The notes: generated by a model from the letters alone, not told the origin. A stretch of 64,000 nucleotides of DNA from Moringa oleifera (GCA_021397835.1 JAJFZO010000659.1:744501-808500); one strand, 5' to 3'; shown: positions 47,409 through 62,379, counted from the first letter of the stretch. Numbers and translations are program-made.

Positions 47409-49861
47409 TCAAATCTTCATATTTTGAAAACTTGATATGGTCCTCGATAAGGTACGATGAGTTTGTTCTCTCATTTTTCTTTTTAGATTTGTCTGCATAG
47501 CAACCACATCGTCATACTCTGGAAGATTATGGTTGACATGGGTTGGACGTAATGCCTTTTCCTTCCCCATTCTCCTTTCACCGATTGAGCCATCCAACGC
47601 AAGATGGTCTATGACAAATACCTCGCTTTTGTTCTTGTTGCAAGAATCAGAAATACCAGAGCCATTGCTTAAAGTGTTCATGGCTGACTCTTCTGATGTA
47701 TGACTGGCCTTATCCGTTTCATCTTCATCGTCATAATAAGTAACAAAAGTTCCACAATTTGTTGCTTTGTCATTTGGAGATAATGATTCTTGATCGTAAA
47801 TAAGATTGACAACTTGAACCTGCATACCATAATAATAGAGAAAGTTAGTATACGTTGAACTAATAGAACAAACATAAAAAAGAAAAAAAACCAAGGCGAA
47901 AAAAACATGTCTTATTGTATGAGGCATACCCTCTCGCTGAATGGCTTGGAGGGATCTTGATCAAAATCATGGAAACTTAGATTGATAGCATAATCTTTGG
48001 CTATGTTATAGATTAGCTTTAGTTTCACCTCATCTGATATCGATTTTACGCGTAAGTTTTCCTTTATCTTAGGATTTACAAGGTTTCCTGGCAGTAAATC
48101 TACGCATGCGGCTTCAAATTCACGACCATAGCGTTCTTTAAATAAGTTTCTAATTGAATGCAGCGCTGGCAGTTCACCGCATCTTGATGCAGCAAATATT
48201 AGACTTGATATCGCTTCACTAACATTGGTGGGTAACAAATCCACCGTTCTGCATGCAAAGGTCCATCAAAAGATCGTTTCTTTTAAAATTTCAATGCTAC
48301 CCAAAAAGGAAAATCAATGAAAATGGCCAAAGAATGGATACCTTTGTGTGTTAATGTGAGAAAAGTTGTCGGCAATGCATTTGCAAAATCTTAGGATGTG
48401 ATTGTATGCAGACAATAGGCATTTGTCCTTGTGGAGTTTATCTAGCTGCATTTGGTAAAAACAAAGACAAAATGAAAACCTCTTTATGATCAGTTCCAGT
48501 GAAGATAATAATCTTCACTGAAACTTAAGCAACAAGCATCTCATGAACTCATTAGCTAATAGTACTGCAATTACCAGTAAAATAACCTTTCTTTTGAACG
48601 AAAAACAAGCCTAAAAGTTTATAAAAAGTTACTCACAGTAAGAAGACTGCAATAGCAAAATAATATGATTCAAGATCACATCATATATGTATACCTTACG
48701 TAAGGCGTTTTGAATTTGTCCATATTGAAGCAGTTGAGCAATATCTGAACATGATTGTTTTATGATGGATTCTACTCTTATTCTCTTGATAGAAATATGA
48801 TCTTGAAGTTGTTTGAACAGCTTCTTGCTGCAATATATACACACATCATGTTACTACTACACTTGTTTTAATTTTTAAGTTTTTGCCTTTTAATCATTTC
48901 TAAAAACATATTGTAGATAGGGGTGATCATTCGGTCAATTCTTTTTGATAATTTCAAAAATCAAACTAACCAAATCAATTAAAAGAAACCGAAACTCGAT
49001 CAAAATTTAAGAAAAATCGATTAAATTGAATTGATTTTTTTACGGTCGGTACGATTGGCAACGGAACAAACCAAACTTTTATTTATAAGAATTTAAGTAA
49101 AATAAAATTTATTAATATTAAATTCACCGAAAAAACTTCTTATCATTTAACACAACTGAAATTAATATACATATTATCAAACTAAAATTTTAAAATATAA
49201 AATTTCACAAAATTAAACATCGTATAATATAACAAGTTAAAAACTACATAAATCACATAATGAATTCATAACAAATATAATGACTTCTTATGAGTTCGAA
49301 TTTTTTTTAATCTTCATTTTTCGACTATTTCCATCTTTATAAAAATTATGTTTGCGTAAAGGTAAAAGCAAAATCAAATTAACTTAATAGTTAATTAACA
49401 ATAAAACAATATATAATAAAATAAGTAAAACAAAAAATTTGTATTTTAGTATATTCGATTCAAAAAAATTTAAATCGAAATCGATCGCTTAAACTAGTTA
49501 TATAACAGAACTATTATCAAAAAAGTCAAAAAATTAAACCGACTGAATTAATTGAATTTAATTTGATCGATGGGTTAACTATATTAAAACCGACTAATAT
49601 TCACCCCTAAGTATAGCCACCATATAAGAAATCCTATAAAGAACGACAAGAAATATGCTACAGCATATCTTAAGTTGCATGCACTATTCTAATACTATCG
49701 ATCATCATTCCTTTAACCTTATATGCCTTTTTCTCTCTCTCTGTGTAGAGAAACGTGAGTCTTTCCTCCAACAAACACATAAGTTAAGTATATTCTTACC
49801 ACTTAGAAGCTTTTCTCCATCCCAAAGGTTTCGCACATGCAAACATGACATCCACCCACAT
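47409..49861 (-). CDS. ISTL: IST1-like protein, copy 5 (G5), intact
   Basis: Exons 49800-49861, 48695-48827, 48342-48445, 47930-48248, 47409-47819; 342 aa, the same predicted protein as G2. It shares a T-for-C leader variant (CCTTTTT instead of CCTTCTT, about 49866) with G6 and G7 but not with G2-G4. The whole coding region is in frame, so it survives the damage seen farther upstream in the unit. Confidence 0.88.
48918..49609. mobile_element. MITE-like element, unit 5
   Basis: Copy of the intron-1 element, same ends and length as in unit 2. Confidence 0.5.
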
Positions 49862-49993
49862 TTTCCTTTTTCTTTCTTGTTTATTTCTTTTTGTTTGATT
49901 TACTACTTCTTGTTTTGGTTTCTTCTGTTTTGTATATTTGCCCAAGCTATGGATGTGCTTGAATGAGGGAAAAAAAAAAAAAGAAGGTTACTG

Positions 49994-50001
49994 TATATAT
50001 A
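49994..50001 (-). promoter_or_regulatory. TATA box of G5
   Basis: TATATATA, two bases farther from the ATG than in G2 because the poly-A run in the leader is 13 rather than 11. Confidence 0.7.
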
Positions 50002-52243
50002 GAGACAAAGAAGAGATAGAATTTGATTCACTAAAAAAGATTTAAAACTATTTGGACTGTTTATAATCAATTTAAAAAAGAATTATCCATTATCAAGAAA
50101 CTACATTATCACTAACTAACTTCCATCTTAATTCAAACTACCTTTAAATGATAAATGAGATGATACAATATGGTTCTATCACATAATATATGTATTTTAA
50201 ATACAAGTTTGATCAATTTTTAGATAATTCTTTTCTCTCTTATTATAATTGATACAATTTTTAATCAAGATTGAGTTTTTCCTATATGTAGGATAGAACA
50301 ATTTTTATCTTGATCCCGTATTTTATTCATTTATAAGATTGGGATAACCTTATCCCATCCTTTCTTTCATCCTTTTTGGAATGTGATAATTTTATCACTT
50401 TGAATTCTGAAATAAATTATCTCACGACGTAAAGGGACAAGTTAGTGTCTAGTTTAAATTATTTAATATCATCAAATGAATAAATTTATTTTAGACCAAT
50501 GTAAATGTATTTTTTTAAAAAAATAAAATTTTATAAAATTATTTGATTAAGTATAATGCAATTCGAGCTTATAATGAAAGTTACACTGCATTATTTTTAC
50601 TTTATTTGCGAGCTACTTTAAATATATATAATCTATGTATTCCTCACTTATTATTTTGTAAATTAAATGGTAATTTTTTAATCAATTAATTATTATGATA
50701 AACGTTAAATTATATTAATTTTTAATATTTTAAAATTTTAAAATAATTAAAATAATTTTGATCGTATCCCAGTTACAAAACACATCATAGTATTAATATA
50801 ATCCCAATGTCCTATCATATCCCATGTACTAAATATCTTAAAAGGTCATGATGATAACTAATTAGTTTAGTAAATATTCTATAATATTTTTATTAGGATA
50901 ACTCCTCAGATAATATTGCTATATTATTACATATTTATTTATTAGTTTCATCACAAATAGTAAATAAGATTATCTATCAAACAAATTTGTATGAAAATTT
51001 TTTAGAGTGACTCGCATATGATCTATTTAAAATTCACTAAATTGACCTGTTTTAAGACTCAATAAGATCACTAGTTAATGTTCTCTCACGGATAAAGCCC
51101 ATGGGTAGGCTATGGTTAACATATTTTTCAAATTGGTAGCCTCGACCCAACCTGTTATTGTGGGAAGCCTGTTGCATTTTGTTATGGGTCGTACTTAGGC
51201 CATGATTTAACGGGTTGGGCTAGTCCGACTCGACCCTTTATCGACCCCGAAGATGGTCAAAACTGATATGATGGAATTAAAAAATTGTTTTAATTGCTTA
51301 ATGTGTCCATGTTGTTCACTTAAGTTTTATATTAATTACGAATTCATCAAGAATTAGAACAAGATGATTCGTGTCATACTGCTATCAAGGTGAGCAAGGT
51401 GACCAACCATTTATCATAAAGAGGTCATTAAAGTATTGGTGTGGTATGATTTTTCATAATGTTAAGTTATTGAATATGATGAAACCTGGCATGACTACTT
51501 TAAAGGTGTAAACAAGTAATAACTTCATTCAATTATACATTTTTTTATGATTTATAAGCACTGAGGATCTTGTTTTTGATTTCCTTGTAATGGTTTCAAA
51601 CATTGTTGCGTGTATCGTTGAGCTAAGGATAATTTAGTGTTCCAATGCATTCTTCATGGATTATGTTGTTAATTTCTCTGATGAATCTATTCATTATTTT
51701 GAGTTACATTCAGAAATGTTTAGATCGAACTAATATATCCAATCCACCGGTGGAATTAGTGAATTCCTTGTTGTACAAGCTCTTTAGCATTCATTATTCA
51801 TCATTTACGATTTATTAAAGCTAGAATCAAACAATTCTAAGAATGAAAGTTCTACCTTGTCGGAATCGTAAACATTTAAGACTGGCAAACCCAAAGAAAG
51901 CAATTTTTAATTTCAATTCAAATTGAAACTTACATTTTCATTTTAACAAAATGAAAATTGAAGAATATACAAACATATAGGTTTGCTTAATGAGACTTGT
52001 CGACATGGAATTTTTAACTCATACAGCTTAAATCAACGTTTTTATAAGCGCATTAACCAGTTTCAATTAACTTTGACCCCGTGAAGGGAGCGACTTTAAG
52101 TCTCGACCAATTTGTGTATGGTAGTTTTGCTCTCGTATTCATATATTCAACTATTCTTCATCTGTACTAGCCCTACAACTGCATTATTTATAATAAGGTT
52201 TAACATTGTCTATATTCTGCCTTAAGATCCACGTATTTAGATA

Positions 52244-54696
52244 TCAAATCTTCATATTTTGAAAACTTGATATGGTCCTCGATAAGGTACGATGAGTTTG
52301 TTCTCTCATTTTTCTTTTTAGATTTGTCTGCATAGCAACCACATCGTCATACTCTGGAAGATTATGGTTGACATGGGTTGGACGTAATGCCTTTTCCTTC
52401 CCCATTCTCCTTTCACCGATTGAGCCATCCAACGCAAGATGGTCTATGACAAATACCTCGCTTTTGTTCTTGTTGCAAGAATCAGAAATACCAGAGCCAT
52501 TGCTTAAAGTGTTCATGGCTGACTCTTCTGATGTATGACTGGCCTTATCCGTTTCATCTTCATCGTCATAATAAGTAACAAAAGTTCCACAATTTGTTGC
52601 TTTGTCATTTGGAGATAATGATTCTTGATCGTAAATAAGATTGACAACTTGAACCTGCATACCATAATAATAGAGAAAGTTAGTATACGTTGAACTAATA
52701 GAACAAACATAAAAAAGAAAAAAAACCAAGGCGAAAAAAACATGTCTTATTGTATGAGGCATACCCTCTCGCTGAATGGCTTGGAGGGATCTTGATCAAA
52801 ATCATGGAAACTTAGATTGATAGCATAATCTTTGGCTATGTTATAGATTAGCTTTAGTTTCACCTCATCTGATATCGATTTTACGCGTAAGTTTTCCTTT
52901 ATCTTAGGATTTACAAGGTTTCCTGGCAGTAAATCTACGCATGCGGCTTCAAATTCACGACCATAGCGTTCTTTAAATAAGTTTCTAATTGAATGCAGCG
53001 CTGGCAGTTCACCGCATCTTGATGCAGCAAATATTAGACTTGATATCGCTTCACTAACATTGGTGGGTAACAAATCCACCGTTCTGCATGCAAAGGTCCA
53101 TCAAAAGATCGTTTCTTTTAAAATTTCAATGCTACCCAAAAAGGAAAATCAATGAAAATGGCCAAAGAATGGATACCTTTGTGTGTTAATGTGAGAAAAG
53201 TTGTCGGCAATGCATTTGCAAAATCTTAGGATGTGATTGTATGCAGACAATAGGCATTTGTCCTTGTGGAGTTTATCTAGCTGCATTTGGTAAAAACAAA
53301 GACAAAATGAAAACCTCTTTATGATCAGTTCCAGTGAAGATAATAATCTTCACTGAAACTTAAGCAACAAGCATCTCATGAACTCATTAGCTAATAGTAC
53401 TGCAATTACCAGTAAAATAACCTTTCTTTTGAACGAAAAACAAGCCTAAAAGTTTATAAAAAGTTACTCACAGTAAGAAGACTGCAATAGCAAAATAATA
53501 TGATTCAAGATCACATCATATATGTATACCTTACGTAAGGCGTTTTGAATTTGTCCATATTGAAGCAGTTGAGCAATATCTGAACATGATTGTTTTATGA
53601 TGGATTCTACTCTTATTCTCTTGATAGAAATATGATCTTGAAGTTGTTTGAACAGCTTCTTGCTGCAATATATACACACATCATGTTACTACTACACTTG
53701 TTTTAATTTTTAAGTTTTTGCCTTTTAATCATTTCTAAAAACATATTGTAGATAGGGGTGATCATTCGGTCAATTCTTTTTGATAATTTCAAAAATCAAA
53801 CTAACCAAATCAATTAAAAGAAACCGAAACTCGATCAAAATTTAAGAAAAATCGATTAAATTGAATTGATTTTTTTACGGTCGGTACGATTGGCAACGGA
53901 ACAAACCAAACTTTTATTTATAAGAATTTAAGTAAAATAAAATTTATTAATATTAAATTCACCGAAAAAACTTCTTATCATTTAACACAACTGAAATTAA
54001 TATACATATTATCAAACTAAAATTTTAAAATATAAAATTTCACAAAATTAAACATCGTATAATATAACAAGTTAAAAACTACATAAATCACATAATGAAT
54101 TCATAACAAATATAATGACTTCTTATGAGTTCGAATTTTTTTTAATCTTCATTTTTCGACTATTTCCATCTTTATAAAAATTATGTTTGCGTAAAGGTAA
54201 AAGCAAAATCAAATTAACTTAATAGTTAATTAACAATAAAACAATATATAATAAAATAAGTAAAACAAAAAATTTGTATTTTAGTATATTCGATTCAAAA
54301 AAATTTAAATCGAAATCGATCGCTTAAACTAGTTATATAACAGAACTATTATCAAAAAAGTCAAAAAATTAAACCGACTGAATTAATTGAATTTAATTTG
54401 ATCGATGGGTTAACTATATTAAAACCGACTAATATTCACCCCTAAGTATAGCCACCATATAAGAAATCCTATAAAGAACGACAAGAAATATGCTACAGCA
54501 TATCTTAAGTTGCATGCGCTATTCTAATACTATCGATCATCATTCCTTTAACCTTATATGCCTTTTTCTCTCTCTCTGTGTAGAGAAACGTGAGTCTTTC
54601 CTCCAACAAACACATAAGTTAAGTATATTCTTACCACTTAGAAGCTTTTCTCCATCCCAAAGGTTTCGCACATGCAAACATGACATCCACCCACAT
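52244..54696 (-). CDS. ISTL: IST1-like protein, copy 6 (G6), intact
   Basis: Exons 54635-54696, 53530-53662, 53177-53280, 52765-53083, 52244-52654; 342 aa, same predicted protein as G2 with all splice sites kept. It carries the G5/G7 leader variant and, in the region upstream of exon 1, the same C as G4 and G5 in TTTGGACTG, so its variants are a mixture of neighbours. Confidence 0.88.
53753..54444. mobile_element. MITE-like element, unit 6
   Basis: Copy of the intron-1 element, same ends and length as in unit 2. Confidence 0.5.
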
Positions 54697-54826
54697 TTTC
54701 CTTTTTCTTTCTTGTTTATTTCTTTTTGTTTGATTTACTACTTCTTGTTTTGGTTTCTTCTGTTTTGTATATTTGCCCAAGCTATGGATGTGCTTGAATG
54801 AGGGAAAAAAAAAAAGAAGGTTACTG

Positions 54827-54834
54827 TATATATA
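54827..54834 (-). promoter_or_regulatory. TATA box of G6
   Basis: TATATATA, 131 bp upstream of the G6 ATG. Confidence 0.7.
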
Positions 54835-57349
54835 GAGACAAAGAAGAGATAGAATTTGATTCACTAAAAAAGATTTAAAACTATTTGGACTGTTTATAAT
54901 CAATTTAAAAAAGAATTATCCATTATCAAGAAACTACATTATCACTAACTAACTTCCATCTTAATTCAAACTACCTTTAAATGATAAATGAGATGATACA
55001 ATATGGTTCTATCACATAATATATGTATTTTAAATACAAGTTTGATCAATTTTTAGATAATTCTCTTCTCTCTTATTATAATTGATACAATTTTTAATCA
55101 AGATTGAGTTTTTCCTATATGTAGGATAGAACAATTTTTATCTTGATCCCGTATTTTATTCATTTATAAGATTGGGATAACCTTATCCCATCCTTTCTTT
55201 CATCCTTTTTGGAATGTGATAATTTTATCACTTTGAATTCTGAAATAAATTATCTCACGACGTAAAGGGACAAGTTAGTGTCTAGTTTAAATTATTTAAT
55301 ATCATCAAATGAATAAATTTATTTTAGACCAATGTAAATGTATTTTTTTAAAAAAATAAAATTTTATAAAATTATTTGATTAAGTATAATGCAATTCGAG
55401 CTTATAATGAAAGTTACACTGCATTATTTTTACTTTATTTGCGAGCTACTTTAAATAAAAAAAAATTACCTTAAACTAATCTAACTTTCTAAGTATCAAC
55501 ATCCTCAAAATTTAGTTTATAATCATGTCTTTTTTAAGTCAAAAGGATAGCAAAGTTTAATCAAAATTTTAAAAAATTATAAATAGTAAATTAAATGGTA
55601 ATTTTTTAATCAATTAATTATTATGATAAACGTTAAATTATATTAATTTTTAATATTTTAAAATTTTAAAATAATTAAAATAATTTTGATCGTATCCCAT
55701 GTTACACCAAACACATCATAGTATTAATATAATCCCAATCCAATCCTATCCCATCATAATAGTCCTATCATATCCCATGTACTAAATACAGCCTTTAAAC
55801 TTGGATTAAGATAAAATTAATGGTCATGATAATTCAACCTTAATTAATGATAATTGGGTCATTAATTAAAGATTTGAGTTAATATAATTCTATAATTATT
55901 TTTATTAGGATAACTATATATATATATATATGTATTCCTCACTTATTATTTTGATTTCAATATTGCACGAAGAAAATATATTAAATTTGCTACATATTAA
56001 TATCTTAAAAGTGTGAAACTATTAGTTTAGTAAATATTCATATATTTTTATTAGTATCACAAATAGTAAATAAGATTATCTATCAAACAAATTTGTATGA
56101 AAATTTTTTAGAGTGACTCGCATATGATCTATTTAAAATTCACTAAATTGACCTGTTTTAAGACTCAATAAGATCACTAGTTAATGTTCTCTCACGGATA
56201 AAGCCCATGGGTAGGCTATGGTTAACATATTTTTCAAATTGGTAGCCTCGACCCAACCTGTTATTGTGGGAAGCCTGTTGCATTTTGTTATGGGTCGTAC
56301 TTAGGCCATGATTTAACGGGTTGGGCTAGTCCGACTCGACCCTTTATCGACCCCGAAGATGGTCAAAACTGATATGATGGAATTAAAAAATTGTTTTAAT
56401 TGCTTAATGTGTCCATGTTGTTCACTTAAGTTTTATATTAATTACGAATTCATCAAGAATTAGAACAAGATGATTCGTGTCATACTGCTATCAAGGTGAG
56501 CAAGGTGACCAACCATTTATCATAAAGAGGTCATTAAAGTATTGGTGTGGTATGATTTTTCATAATGTTAAGTTATTGAATATGATGAAACCTGGCATGA
56601 CTACTTTAAAGGTGTAAACAAGTAATAACTTCATTCAATTATACATTTTTTTATGATTTATAAGCACTGAGGATCTTGTTTTTGATTTCCTTGTAATGGT
56701 TTCAAACATTGTTGCGTGTATCGTTGAGCTAAGGATAATTTAGTGTTCCAATGCATTCTTCATGGATTATGTTGTTAATTTCTCTGATGAATCTATTCAT
56801 TATTTTGAGTTACATTCAGAAATGTTTAGATCGAACTAATATATCCAATCCACCGGTGGAATTAGTGAATTCCTTGTTGTACAAGCTCTTTAGCATTCAT
56901 TATTCATCATTTACGATTTATTAAAGCTAGAATCAAACAATTCTAAGAATGAAAGTTCTACCTTGTCGGAATCGTAAACATTTAAGACTGGCAAACCCAA
57001 AGAAAGCAATTTTTAATTTCAATTCAAATTGAAACTTACATTTTCATTTTAACAAAATGAAAATTGAAGAATATACAAACATATAGGTTTGCTTAATGAG
57101 ACTTGTCGACATGGAATTTTTAACTCATACAGCTTAAATCAACGTTTTTATAAGCGCATTAACCAGTTTCAATTAACTTTGACCCCGTGAAGGGAGCGAC
57201 TTTAAGTCTCGACCAATTTGTGTATGGTAGTTTTGCTCTCGTATTCATATATTCAACTATTCTTCATCTGTACTAGCCCTACAACTGCATTATTTATAAT
57301 AAGGTTTAACATTGTCTATATTCTGCCTTAAGATCCACGTATTTAGATA

Positions 57350-59802
57350 TCAAATCTTCATATTTTGAAAACTTGATATGGTCCTCGATAAGGTACGATG
57401 AGTTTGTTCTCTCATTTTTCTTTTTAGATTTGTCTGCATAGCAACCACATCGTCATACTCTGGAAGATTATGGTTGACATGGGTTGGACGTAATGCCTTT
57501 TCCTTCCCCATTCTCCTTTCACCGATTGAGCCATCCAACGCAAGATGGTCTATGACAAATACCTCGCTTTTGTTCTTGTTGCAAGAATCAGAAATACCAG
57601 AGCCATTGCTTAAAGTGTTCATGGCTGACTCTTCTGATGTATGACTGGCCTTATCCGTTTCATCTTCATCGTCATAATAAGTAACAAAAGTTCCACAATT
57701 TGTTGCTTTGTCATTTGGAGATAATGATTCTTGATCGTAAATAAGATTGACAACTTGAACCTGCATACCATAATAATAGAGAAAGTTAGTATACGTTGAA
57801 CTAATAGAACAAACATAAAAAAGAAAAAAAACCAAGGCGAAAAAAACATGTCTTATTGTATGAGGCATACCCTCTCGCTGAATGGCTTGGAGGGATCTTG
57901 ATCAAAATCATGGAAACTTAGATTGATAGCATAATCTTTGGCTATGTTATAGATTAGCTTTAGTTTCACCTCATCTGATATCGATTTTACGCGTAAGTTT
58001 TCCTTTATCTTAGGATTTACAAGGTTTCCTGGCAGTAAATCTACGCATGCGGCTTCAAATTCACGACCATAGCGTTCTTTAAATAAGTTTCTAATTGAAT
58101 GCAGCGCTGGCAGTTCACCGCATCTTGATGCAGCAAATATTAGACTTGATATCGCTTCACTAACATTGGTGGGTAACAAATCCACCGTTCTGCATGCAAA
58201 GGTCCATCAAAAGATCGTTTCTTTTAAAATTTCAATGCTACCCAAAAAGGAAAATCAATGAAAATGGCCAAAGAATGGATACCTTTGTGTGTTAATGTGA
58301 GAAAAGTTGTCGGCAATGCATTTGCAAAATCTTAGGATGTGATTGTATGCAGACAATAGGCATTTGTCCTTGTGGAGTTTATCTAGCTGCATTTGGTAAA
58401 AACAAAGACAAAATGAAAACCTCTTTATGATCAGTTCCAGTGAAGATAATAATCTTCACTGAAACTTAAGCAACAAGCATCTCATGAACTCATTAGCTAA
58501 TAGTACTGCAATTACCAGTAAAATAACCTTTCTTTTGAACGAAAAACAAGCCTAAAAGTTTATAAAAAGTTACTCACAGTAAGAAGACTGCAATAGCAAA
58601 ATAATATGATTCAAGATCACATCATATATGTATACCTTACGTAAGGCGTTTTGAATTTGTCCATATTGAAGCAGTTGAGCAATATCTGAACATGATTGTT
58701 TTATGATGGATTCTACTCTTATTCTCTTGATAGAAATATGATCTTGAAGTTGTTTGAACAGCTTCTTGCTGCAATATATACACACATCATGTTACTACTA
58801 CACTTGTTTTAATTTTTAAGTTTTTGCCTTTTAATCATTTCTAAAAACATATTGTAGATAGGGGTGATCATTCGGTCAATTCTTTTTGATAATTTCAAAA
58901 ATCAAACTAACCAAATCAATTAAAAGAAACCGAAACTCGATCAAAATTTAAGAAAAATCGATTAAATTGAATTGATTTTTTTACGGTCGGTACGATTGGC
59001 AACGGAACAAACCAAACTTTTATTTATAAGAATTTAAGTAAAATAAAATTTATTAATATTAAATTCACCGAAAAAACTTCTTATCATTTAACACAACTGA
59101 AATTAATATACATATTATCAAACTAAAATTTTAAAATATAAAATTTCACAAAATTAAACATCGTATAATATAACAAGTTAAAAACTACATAAATCACATA
59201 ATGAATTCATAACAAATATAATGACTTCTTATGAGTTCGAATTTTTTTTAATCTTCATTTTTCGACTATTTCCATCTTTATAAAAATTATGTTTGCGTAA
59301 AGGTAAAAGCAAAATCAAATTAACTTAATAGTTAATTAACAATAAAACAATATATAATAAAATAAGTAAAACAAAAAATTTGTATTTTAGTATATTCGAT
59401 TCAAAAAAATTTAAATCGAAATCGATCGCTTAAACTAGTTATATAACAGAACTATTATCAAAAAAGTCAAAAAATTAAACCGACTGAATTAATTGAATTT
59501 AATTTGATCGATGGGTTAACTATATTAAAACCGACTAATATTCACCCCTAAGTATAGCCACCATATAAGAAATCCTATAAAGAACGACAAGAAATATGCT
59601 ACAGCATATCTTAAGTTGCATGCGCTATTCTAATACTATCGATCATCATTCCTTTAACCTTATATGCCTTTTTCTCTCTCTCTGTGTAGAGAAACGTGAG
59701 TCTTTCCTCCAACAAACACATAAGTTAAGTATATTCTTACCACTTAGAAGCTTTTCTCCATCCCAAAGGTTTCGCACATGCAAACATGACATCCACCCAC
59801 AT
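57350..59802 (-). CDS. ISTL: IST1-like protein, copy 7 (G7), intact
   Basis: Exons 59741-59802, 58636-58768, 58283-58386, 57871-58189, 57350-57760; 342 aa, identical in translation to G2. Leader variant as in G5 and G6. The base in TTTGGATTG upstream matches units 1-3 rather than 4-6, which points to exchange between non-adjacent units. Confidence 0.88.
58859..59550. mobile_element. MITE-like element, unit 7
   Basis: Copy of the intron-1 element, same ends and length as in unit 2. Confidence 0.5.
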
Positions 59803-59933
59803 TTTCCTTTTTCTTTCTTGTTTATTTCTTTTTGTTTGATTTACTACTTCTTGTTTTGGTTTCTTCTGTTTTGTATATTTGCCCAAGCTATGGATGTGCT
59901 TGAATGAGGGAAAAAAAAAAAAGAAGGTTACTG

Positions 59934-59941
59934 TATATATA
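59934..59941 (-). promoter_or_regulatory. TATA box of G7
   Basis: TATATATA, one base farther from the ATG than in G2 because of a 12-base A run. Confidence 0.7.
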
Positions 59942-61130
59942 GAGACAAAGAAGAGATAGAATTTGATTCACTAAAAAAGATTTAAAACTATTTGGATTGT
60001 TTATAATCAATTTAAAAAAGAATTATCCATTATCAAGAAACTACATTATCACTAACTAACTTCCATCTTAATTCAAACTACCTTTAAATGATAAATGAGA
60101 TGATACAATATGGTTCTATCACATAATATATGTATTTTAAATACAAGTTTGATCAATTTTTAGATAATTCTCTTCTCTCTTATTATAATTGATACAATTT
60201 TTAATCAAGATTGAGTTTTTCCTATATGTAGGATAGAACAATTTTTATCTTGATCCCGTATTTTATTCATTTATAAGATTGGGATAACCTTATCCCATCC
60301 TTTCTTTCATCCTTTTTGGAATGTGATAATTTTATCACTTTGAATTCTGAAATAAATTATCTCACGACGTAAAGGGACAAGTTAGTGTCTAGTTTAAATT
60401 ATTTAATATCATCAAATGAATAAATTTATTTTAGACCAATGTAAATGTATTTTTTTAAAAAAATAAAATTTTATAAAATTATTTGATTAAGTATAATGCA
60501 ATTCGAGCTTATAATGAAAGTTACACTGCATTATTTTTACTTTATTTGCGAGCTACTTTAAATAAAAAAAAAATTACCTTAAACTAATCTAACTTTCTAA
60601 GAATATCAACATCGTTGACTAAATATTTGTAATTAATTTATATTTATTGTTGATATTGACAAAATTTAGTTTATAATCATGTCTTTTTTAAGTCAAAAGG
60701 ATAGCAAAGTTTAATCAAAATTTTAAAAAATTATAAATAGTAAATTAAATGGTAATTTTTTAATCAATTAATTATTATGATAAACGTTAAATTATATTAA
60801 TTTTTAATATTTTAAAATTTTAAAATAATTAAAATAATTTTGATCGTATCCCATGTTACACCAAACACATCATAGTATTAATATAATCCCAATCCAATCC
60901 TATCCCATCATAATAGTCCTATCATATCCCATGTACTAAATACAGCCTTTAAACTTGGATTATTTTTAGATAAAATTAATGGTCATGATAATTCAACCTT
61001 AATTAATGATAATTGGGTCATTAATTAAAGATGGTTGACTCAAAATTTAATGTTAATAAAAAAAAGCTAATAAATCTATTCTTTTAATTAAATGCAATTA
61101 ACATTATTTGAAATATATCTTATAACTGGA

Positions 61131-61175
<45 letters not shown>

Positions 61176-62379
61176 TCCTCACTTATTATTTTGATTTCAA
61201 TATTGCACGAAGAAAATATATTAAATTTGCTACATATTAATATCTTAAAAGTGTGAAACTATTAGTTTAGTAAATATTCATATATTTTTATTAGTATCAG
61301 TATGCTAAATTACATTTTTTTATTAGTTTCATCACAAATAGTAAATAAGATTATCTATCAAACAAATTTGTATGAAAATTTTTTAGAGTGACTCGCATAT
61401 GATCTATTTAAAATTCACTAAATTGACCTGTTTTAAGACTCAATAAGATCACTAGTTAATGTTCTCTCACGGATAAAGCCCATGGGTAGGCTATGGTTAA
61501 CATATTTTTCAAATTGGTAGCCTCGACCCAACCTGTTATTGTGGGAAGCCTGTTGCATTTTGTTATGGGTCGTACTTAGGCCATGATTTAACGGGTTGGG
61601 CTAGTCCGACTCGACCCTTTATCGACCCCGAAGATGGTCAAAACTGATATGATGGAATTAAAAAATTGTTTTAATTGCTTAATGTGTCCATGTTGTTCAC
61701 TTAAGTTTTATATTAATTACGAATTCATCAAGAATTAGAACAAGATGATTCGTGTCATACTGCTATCAAGGTGAGCAAGGTGACCAACCATTTATCATAA
61801 AGAGGTCATTAAAGTATTGGTGTGGTATGATTTTTCATAATGTTAAGTTATTGAATATGATGAAACCTGGCATGACTACTTTAAAGGTGTAAACAAGTAA
61901 TAACTTCATTCAATTATACATTTTTTTATGATTTATAAGCACTGAGGATCTTGTTTTTGATTTCCTTGTAATGGTTTCAAACATTGTTGCGTGTATCGTT
62001 GAGCTAAGGATAATTTAGTGTTCCAATGCATTCTTCATGGATTATGTTGTTAATTTCTCTGATGAATCTATTCATTATTTTGAGTTACATTCAGAAATGT
62101 TTAGATCGAACTAATATATCCAATCCACCGGTGGAATTAGTGAATTCCTTGTTGTACAAGCTCTTTAGCATTCATTATTCATCATTTACGATTTATTAAA
62201 GCTAGAATCAAACAATTCTAAGAATGAAAGTTCTACCTTGTCGGAATCGTAAACATTTAAGACTGGCAAACCCAAAGAAAGCAATTTTTAATTTCAATTC
62301 AAATTGAAACTTACATTTTCATTTTAACAAAATGAAAATTGAAGAATATACAAACATATAGGTTTGCTTAATGAGACTT

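Larger units (their letters stand above)
47164..51998 (-). repeat. Tandem array unit 5 (4,835 bp, shortened)
   Basis: Contains intact G5. It is the shortest unit: 50624-50945 is a scrambled, shortened version of the AT-rich upstream segment, with pieces out of context (TGTATTCCTCACTTATTATTTTG appears before the GTAAATTAAATGG piece). The rest matches the other units. Confidence 0.92.
51999..57104 (-). repeat. Tandem array unit 6 (5,106 bp)
   Basis: Contains intact G6. The upstream region has three irregular gaps: near 55492-55512, 55805-55912 and 56055-56062. The second has foreign-looking filler (TTGAGTTAATATAATTC). The TA run is short (55913-55931). Confidence 0.92.
57105..62379 (-). repeat. 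Tandem array unit 7 (5,275 bp)
   Basis: Full-length unit with intact G7 and an undamaged upstream region, TA run 61135-61171. It differs from unit 2 mainly in microsatellite and homopolymer lengths. Confidence 0.95.
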
